The notes below the pieces were generated by a model that made no database searches, was not told where the DNA came from, and saw only the letters and a program-made list of their open reading frames with translations. From positions 1 to 15,094 of the forward strand of contig URIT01000078.1 of the NCBI GenBank assembly GCA_900547945.1: a stretch of 15,094 nt of DNA, read 5' to 3'. Shown piece by piece: positions 12,399-15,094 of this stretch. The position numbers were made by a program, and so were the translations under genes. Position 1 is the first letter of the stretch; each line of letters opens with the position of its first letter. The stretch is from an uncultured bacterium. Lineage in GTDB: Bacteria; Verrucomicrobiota; Kiritimatiellia; RFP12; UBA1067.

Positions 12399-13814
12399 AT
12401 GAAGTTCCGTCTGTTTCTGGGCCTGGTGGCCGTTTCCGTCGCGGCGTGCGCGGCGGCGCCGAAGTACGTGTTCCTCTTCATCGGCGACGGGATGTCCACG
12501 CCGCAGCGTATGGTCGCGGAGGAGTTCAGCCGCGCGACGGGGACGGGGCCGCTCGCGATGAACGCGCTGCCCTACCAGTGTACCACGCGCACGCGCGCGG
12601 CGAATGCGGTGATTACGGACTCCGCGGCGGCGGCGACGGCCATTGCGTGCGGCGAAAAGGCGAACAACGGCGCGCTCGGCATCACGCCGGACGGGCGGCG
12701 CCTTGAATCCGTGGCGGAGCTTGCGAAGAAGCGGGGCATGAAGGTGGGCATCCTGACGACGGTGCCGATCGTCCACGCCACGCCCGCCGGATTCTACGCG
12801 CACCGCACGAGCCGGGGCGATTCGTACGGCATCGCGCTCGACCTCCTCGCCTCGAAGTTCGACGTCTTCGCGGGCGGCGGCGTCTACGACAAGTTCGACG
12901 ACACGTCCCACGCCGAATACCGGGGCAACGTCTTCGACCTCGCCGCGCGGGACGGCTACGCGGTCGTGCGCGACAAGGCGTCCTTCGCCGCGCTCAAACC
13001 CGGCTGCGGGAAGGTGTGGGGCGTCTTCGCGAAGGACGCGCTCGCGTACGCCATCGACGGCCGGACGGCGAAGCAGCCCGAGCTTTCGACGATGGTGGAG
13101 AAGGCGATCGAGCTGCTCGACGGCCCGCAGGGCTTCTTCATCATGGCCGAGGGCGGCGCGCTCGACTGGGGCGCGCACGCGAACGACGCGGCGACCGTGC
13201 TGCGCGAGGCCGTCTCGCTCGACCAGGCGGTGAAGGTGGCGCTGGCGTTCCAGAGGCGGCATCCCGCCGAAACGCTCGTCGTCACGACGGGCGACCACGA
13301 GACGGGTGGCATGGCGATGGGCTTCGCGGGCCTCGGCTACAAGCTCTACGTGAAGCTGCTCGCGCACCAGACGTGTTCGGCGGAGGTGTTCTCGTCGCGC
13401 ATCGCCGAGCGGATCAAGAACGATCCGGACCTTTCCTTCGACGCGGTGAAGCCGCTTGTGACGGAGAGCTTCGGCCTCCTCTTCGACGCGGTCCGGGCCG
13501 ACACGGAGGAGAAGAAGCTGCTGCTGCTCACCGCCGGCGAGGTCAAGGAGCTTGAAAAGGCGTTCCAGGCGGACGTTGCGTTCGCGAAGGCCCGCCGGAA
13601 GGAGACGACGAAGTACGACGAATCGCGCCGACGCAAGTTCGCCTCCACGTGCCGCCGCCTTCTTTCCAACCACGCCGGCATCGGCTGGACCTCGGGCGCG
13701 CACACGGCGCTGCCGACGATGACGACGGCCCAGGGCTGCGGCGCGGAGGGTTTCGTCGGTTTCCTGGAGAACACGGACATCGCCGCGCGGCTGAAGGCCC
13801 TGCTGGCGAACTAG
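12399..13814 (+). CDS. Exported alkaline phosphatase
   Basis: A 471-residue protein. ATG 12399 is preceded by AGGAGG at 12385-12390 with ideal spacing; a longer upstream reading would run through the tRNA terminator. The leader MKFRLFLGLVAVSVAACAAA is a signal peptide; VAAC could be a lipobox (Cys17), otherwise cleavage is after the Ala run. Active-site parts are all present: Asp30 in FLFIGDGMS (metal), Asp74-Ser75 in ITDSAAAATA (nucleophile Ser75), Asp299-His300 in TTGDHETGGM, and His435 in IGWTSGAHTALP. It should hydrolyse phosphomonoesters in the periplasm or at the membrane surface. A region near residues 340-420, rich in Lys and Glu, lies between the core metal motifs, as in many family members. 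Regulation by phosphate is likely from the family, but I see no obvious Pho box. Confidence 0.93.
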   Translation: MKFRLFLGLVAVSVAACAAAPKYVFLFIGDGMSTPQRMVAEEFSRATGTGPLAMNALPYQCTTRTRAANAVITDSAAAATAIACGEKANNGALGITPDGRRLESVAELAKKRGMKVGILTTVPIVHATPAGFYAHRTSRGDSYGIALDLLASKFDVFAGGGVYDKFDDTSHAEYRGNVFDLAARDGYAVVRDKASFAALKPGCGKVWGVFAKDALAYAIDGRTAKQPELSTMVEKAIELLDGPQGFFIMAEGGALDWGAHANDAATVLREAVSLDQAVKVALAFQRRHPAETLVVTTGDHETGGMAMGFAGLGYKLYVKLLAHQTCSAEVFSSRIAERIKNDPDLSFDAVKPLVTESFGLLFDAVRADTEEKKLLLLTAGEVKELEKAFQADVAFAKARRKETTKYDESRRRKFASTCRRLLSNHAGIGWTSGAHTALPTMTTAQGCGAEGFVGFLENTDIAARLKALLAN

Positions 13815-13820
13815 GCCGCC

Positions 13821-14966
13821 ATGCGCCTCCGCCGCCGCGACGTCCTCCCCGTCCTCGCGCTCGCGCTCGTCTGCGTGGGCCTGTGGTTGATGCCGTCGGC
13901 GAAGACCGTCGCCGGCGAGCCGGGCAGCGCCGTGCGGGCGCGCGTGACGCGGGTGGACGATGCGGACGTCAAGAAGCTCGGCCTTCTCGACTACGGTTCG
14001 CAGCATCTGGAGGTGAAGGTCCTCGCGGGCGCGGAGAAGGGGCGCACGCTCAAGGCGAACAACGAGATCCGCGCGCAGCTCGATCTCGACAAGCACTTCG
14101 CGCCGGGCGACACCGCCGTGGTCGTCATCCCCCCGGGCGGCGTGAAGGACGGGGAGACCGTCGTCGCGCGCGACCATTGGCGGCTCGGCTGGGCGGGGCT
14201 CCTCTTCGGCGCGTTCTGCGTCCTCCTCTGCGTTTTCGGCGGGTGGACGGGCGCGAAGGCGCTCTTCAGCTTCCTCTTCAGCTGCCTTGTCGTGTGGAAG
14301 CTCGTCGTGCCGCTCGCCCTCGCCGGGTGGTCCGCCCGCGCCGTTTCCTTCGTCGCGGTGTGCGTGCTGACGGCGGTGATCATGTACCTCGTGGCGGGGC
14401 CGACGCGGAAGGGGGTGGCGGCGACGCTCGGCGCGCTTCTCGGCGTTCTCGCCGGGCTCGTCCTCGCGGACCTCTTTGCGTGGCTGATGAAGATCAACGG
14501 CGCGACGCTCCCCTTCGTCCAGACGCTCCTCTATTCCGGCTACGAGACGCTGGACCTTGCGGACATCTTCGTGGGGGCGATGGTGCTCGCCTCGTCCGGC
14601 GCGGTGATGGACCTCGCGATGGACATCGCCGCCGGCATCGAGGAGGTCGCGCGGCACAACCCCGCGCTGCCCCGGCGCGAACTCTGCCTCTCCGGCCTGC
14701 GCATCGGCCGCAGCGTCGTGGGGACGATGACGACGACCCTGCTTCTCGCCTACTCGGGCGGCTACCTCACGCTTTTGATGGTGTTCGCGGCGCAGGGGAC
14801 GCGCCCGCTCGACTTCCTCAACTCCACGCTCGTCTCGGCGGAGGTCGTGAAGACGCTCGTGGGAAGTTTCGCGCTCGTCCTCGTCGCGCCGTTCACGGCG
14901 TTCGTCGGCGCGCTTGTCCTTGCGCCCGCGCCGCAGGGCGCCGATCGAAGCGGAAAGGATGGATGA
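13821..14966 (+). CDS. YibE/F-like multi-pass membrane protein
   Basis: A 381-residue protein beginning 6 nt after the alkaline phosphatase stop. An N-terminal hydrophobic segment (about 9-25) is followed by an extracytoplasmic domain ('VRARVTRVDDADVKKLGLLDYGSQHLEVKVLAGAEKGRTLKANN') that resembles a small OB-like region. About seven more membrane helices follow from residue 123. The conserved family parts are visible: 'VAATLGALLGVLAGLVLADL', 'SGYETLDLADIFVGAMVLASSGAVMDLAMDIAAGIEEV' and 'RIGRSVVGTMTTTLLLAYSGGYLTLLMVF'. YibE/F proteins are predicted transporters of unknown substrate. The close spacing suggests co-transcription with the phosphatase. Confidence 0.88.
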   Translation: MRLRRRDVLPVLALALVCVGLWLMPSAKTVAGEPGSAVRARVTRVDDADVKKLGLLDYGSQHLEVKVLAGAEKGRTLKANNEIRAQLDLDKHFAPGDTAVVVIPPGGVKDGETVVARDHWRLGWAGLLFGAFCVLLCVFGGWTGAKALFSFLFSCLVVWKLVVPLALAGWSARAVSFVAVCVLTAVIMYLVAGPTRKGVAATLGALLGVLAGLVLADLFAWLMKINGATLPFVQTLLYSGYETLDLADIFVGAMVLASSGAVMDLAMDIAAGIEEVARHNPALPRRELCLSGLRIGRSVVGTMTTTLLLAYSGGYLTLLMVFAAQGTRPLDFLNSTLVSAEVVKTLVGSFALVLVAPFTAFVGALVLAPAPQGADRSGKDG

Positions 14967-14969
14967 GCG

Positions 14970-15094
14970 ATGGCGGAGACGGCGAGGGCGGAGACGATGG
15001 CGGGCGGGGGCGCGCGCCTTTCCCGGCGGCAGCTGGTGGGGGGCGTGTGCGCGGCGCTCGGCGGGCAGCTGCTGCCGGCCTGGGCGGGGGCGGA
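14970..15094 (+). CDS. Start of a Tat-exported protein, 3'-truncated by window edge
   Basis: ATG 14970 opens a frame that runs to the window end. It begins MAETARAETMAGGGARLSRR and continues QLVGGVCAALGGQLLPAWAGA, a twin-arginine leader (SRRQLVGG) with a hydrophobic core and an AxA-like end. AAGGA at 14955-14959 precedes it by 10 nt and the previous stop is 3 nt away. An ATG at 14963 in another frame gives only a Gly/Asp/Arg-rich sequence without a leader, so I prefer 14970. The mature protein is outside the window and its function cannot be told. Confidence 0.65.
   Translation, partial: MAETARAETMAGGGARLSRRQLVGGVCAALGGQLLPAWAGA

Noticed and set aside
1..15094. CRISPR arrays, insertion sequences, riboswitches.
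   Set aside because: I saw no regularly spaced direct repeats, no transposase-like protein, and no leader with a recognisable riboswitch core on reading the window.

Overview
The window is a fragment of a GC-rich bacterial chromosome in which every convincing gene reads on the plus strand. The gene content is a GMC sugar dehydrogenase with a Tat-exported small subunit, a multihaem cytochrome, a GH123-like protein, a DUF1080 lipoprotein, a YibE/F protein and several Tat-type leaders. This fits a carbohydrate-degrading member of the Planctomycetes-Verrucomicrobia group; a Kiritimatiellota- or Lentisphaerota-like gut or sediment lineage is my guess, made from gene content only.

Layout. (1) Positions 1-734 hold the C-terminal part of an AAA-ATPase-like/PD-(D/E)XK nuclease-family protein. 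(2) Positions 760-3949 hold a three-gene dehydrogenase module: a Tat-leader small subunit of the gluconate 2-dehydrogenase subunit 3 type, a GMC flavoprotein, and a membrane-anchored octahaem c-type cytochrome. (3) Positions 3946-5598 hold an ETF beta/alpha pair, the beta gene overlapping the cytochrome gene by 4 nt. (4) Positions 5598-9506 hold a GtrA-like membrane protein, a Tat-exported ComEC-like metallo-beta-lactamase-fold hydrolase, a GH123/DUF4091-like glycoside hydrolase and a DUF1080 (3-keto-disaccharide hydrolase family) lipoprotein, closed by a short hairpin plus T-run. (5) Positions 9507-11978 are an island of clearly lower GC: an AbiEi/AbiEii-type toxin-antitoxin pair with its own promoter and candidate operator, then a membrane protein of unknown function. 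It ends at an isolated 3' fragment of a serine-type tRNA, which looks like an integration scar. (6) Positions 12143-15094 return to high GC: a 32-residue very basic protein, an intact tRNA-Cys(GCA) with terminator, an alkaline phosphatase, a YibE/F-like membrane protein and the start of another Tat-exported protein.

How the genes may work together. The dehydrogenase trio has the subunit plan of periplasmic FAD sugar dehydrogenases, including glucoside 3-dehydrogenases. DUF1080 proteins cleave 3-keto-glycosides. Finding both on one strand with a glycosidase-like protein suggests an envelope pathway that oxidises a glycoside at C3, sends electrons to the octahaem cytochrome, and cleaves the oxidised glycoside. 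The unusual part is the ETF pair, with an altered FAD-binding segment, locked to the cytochrome gene by overlap. No standard ETF partner is visible in the window.
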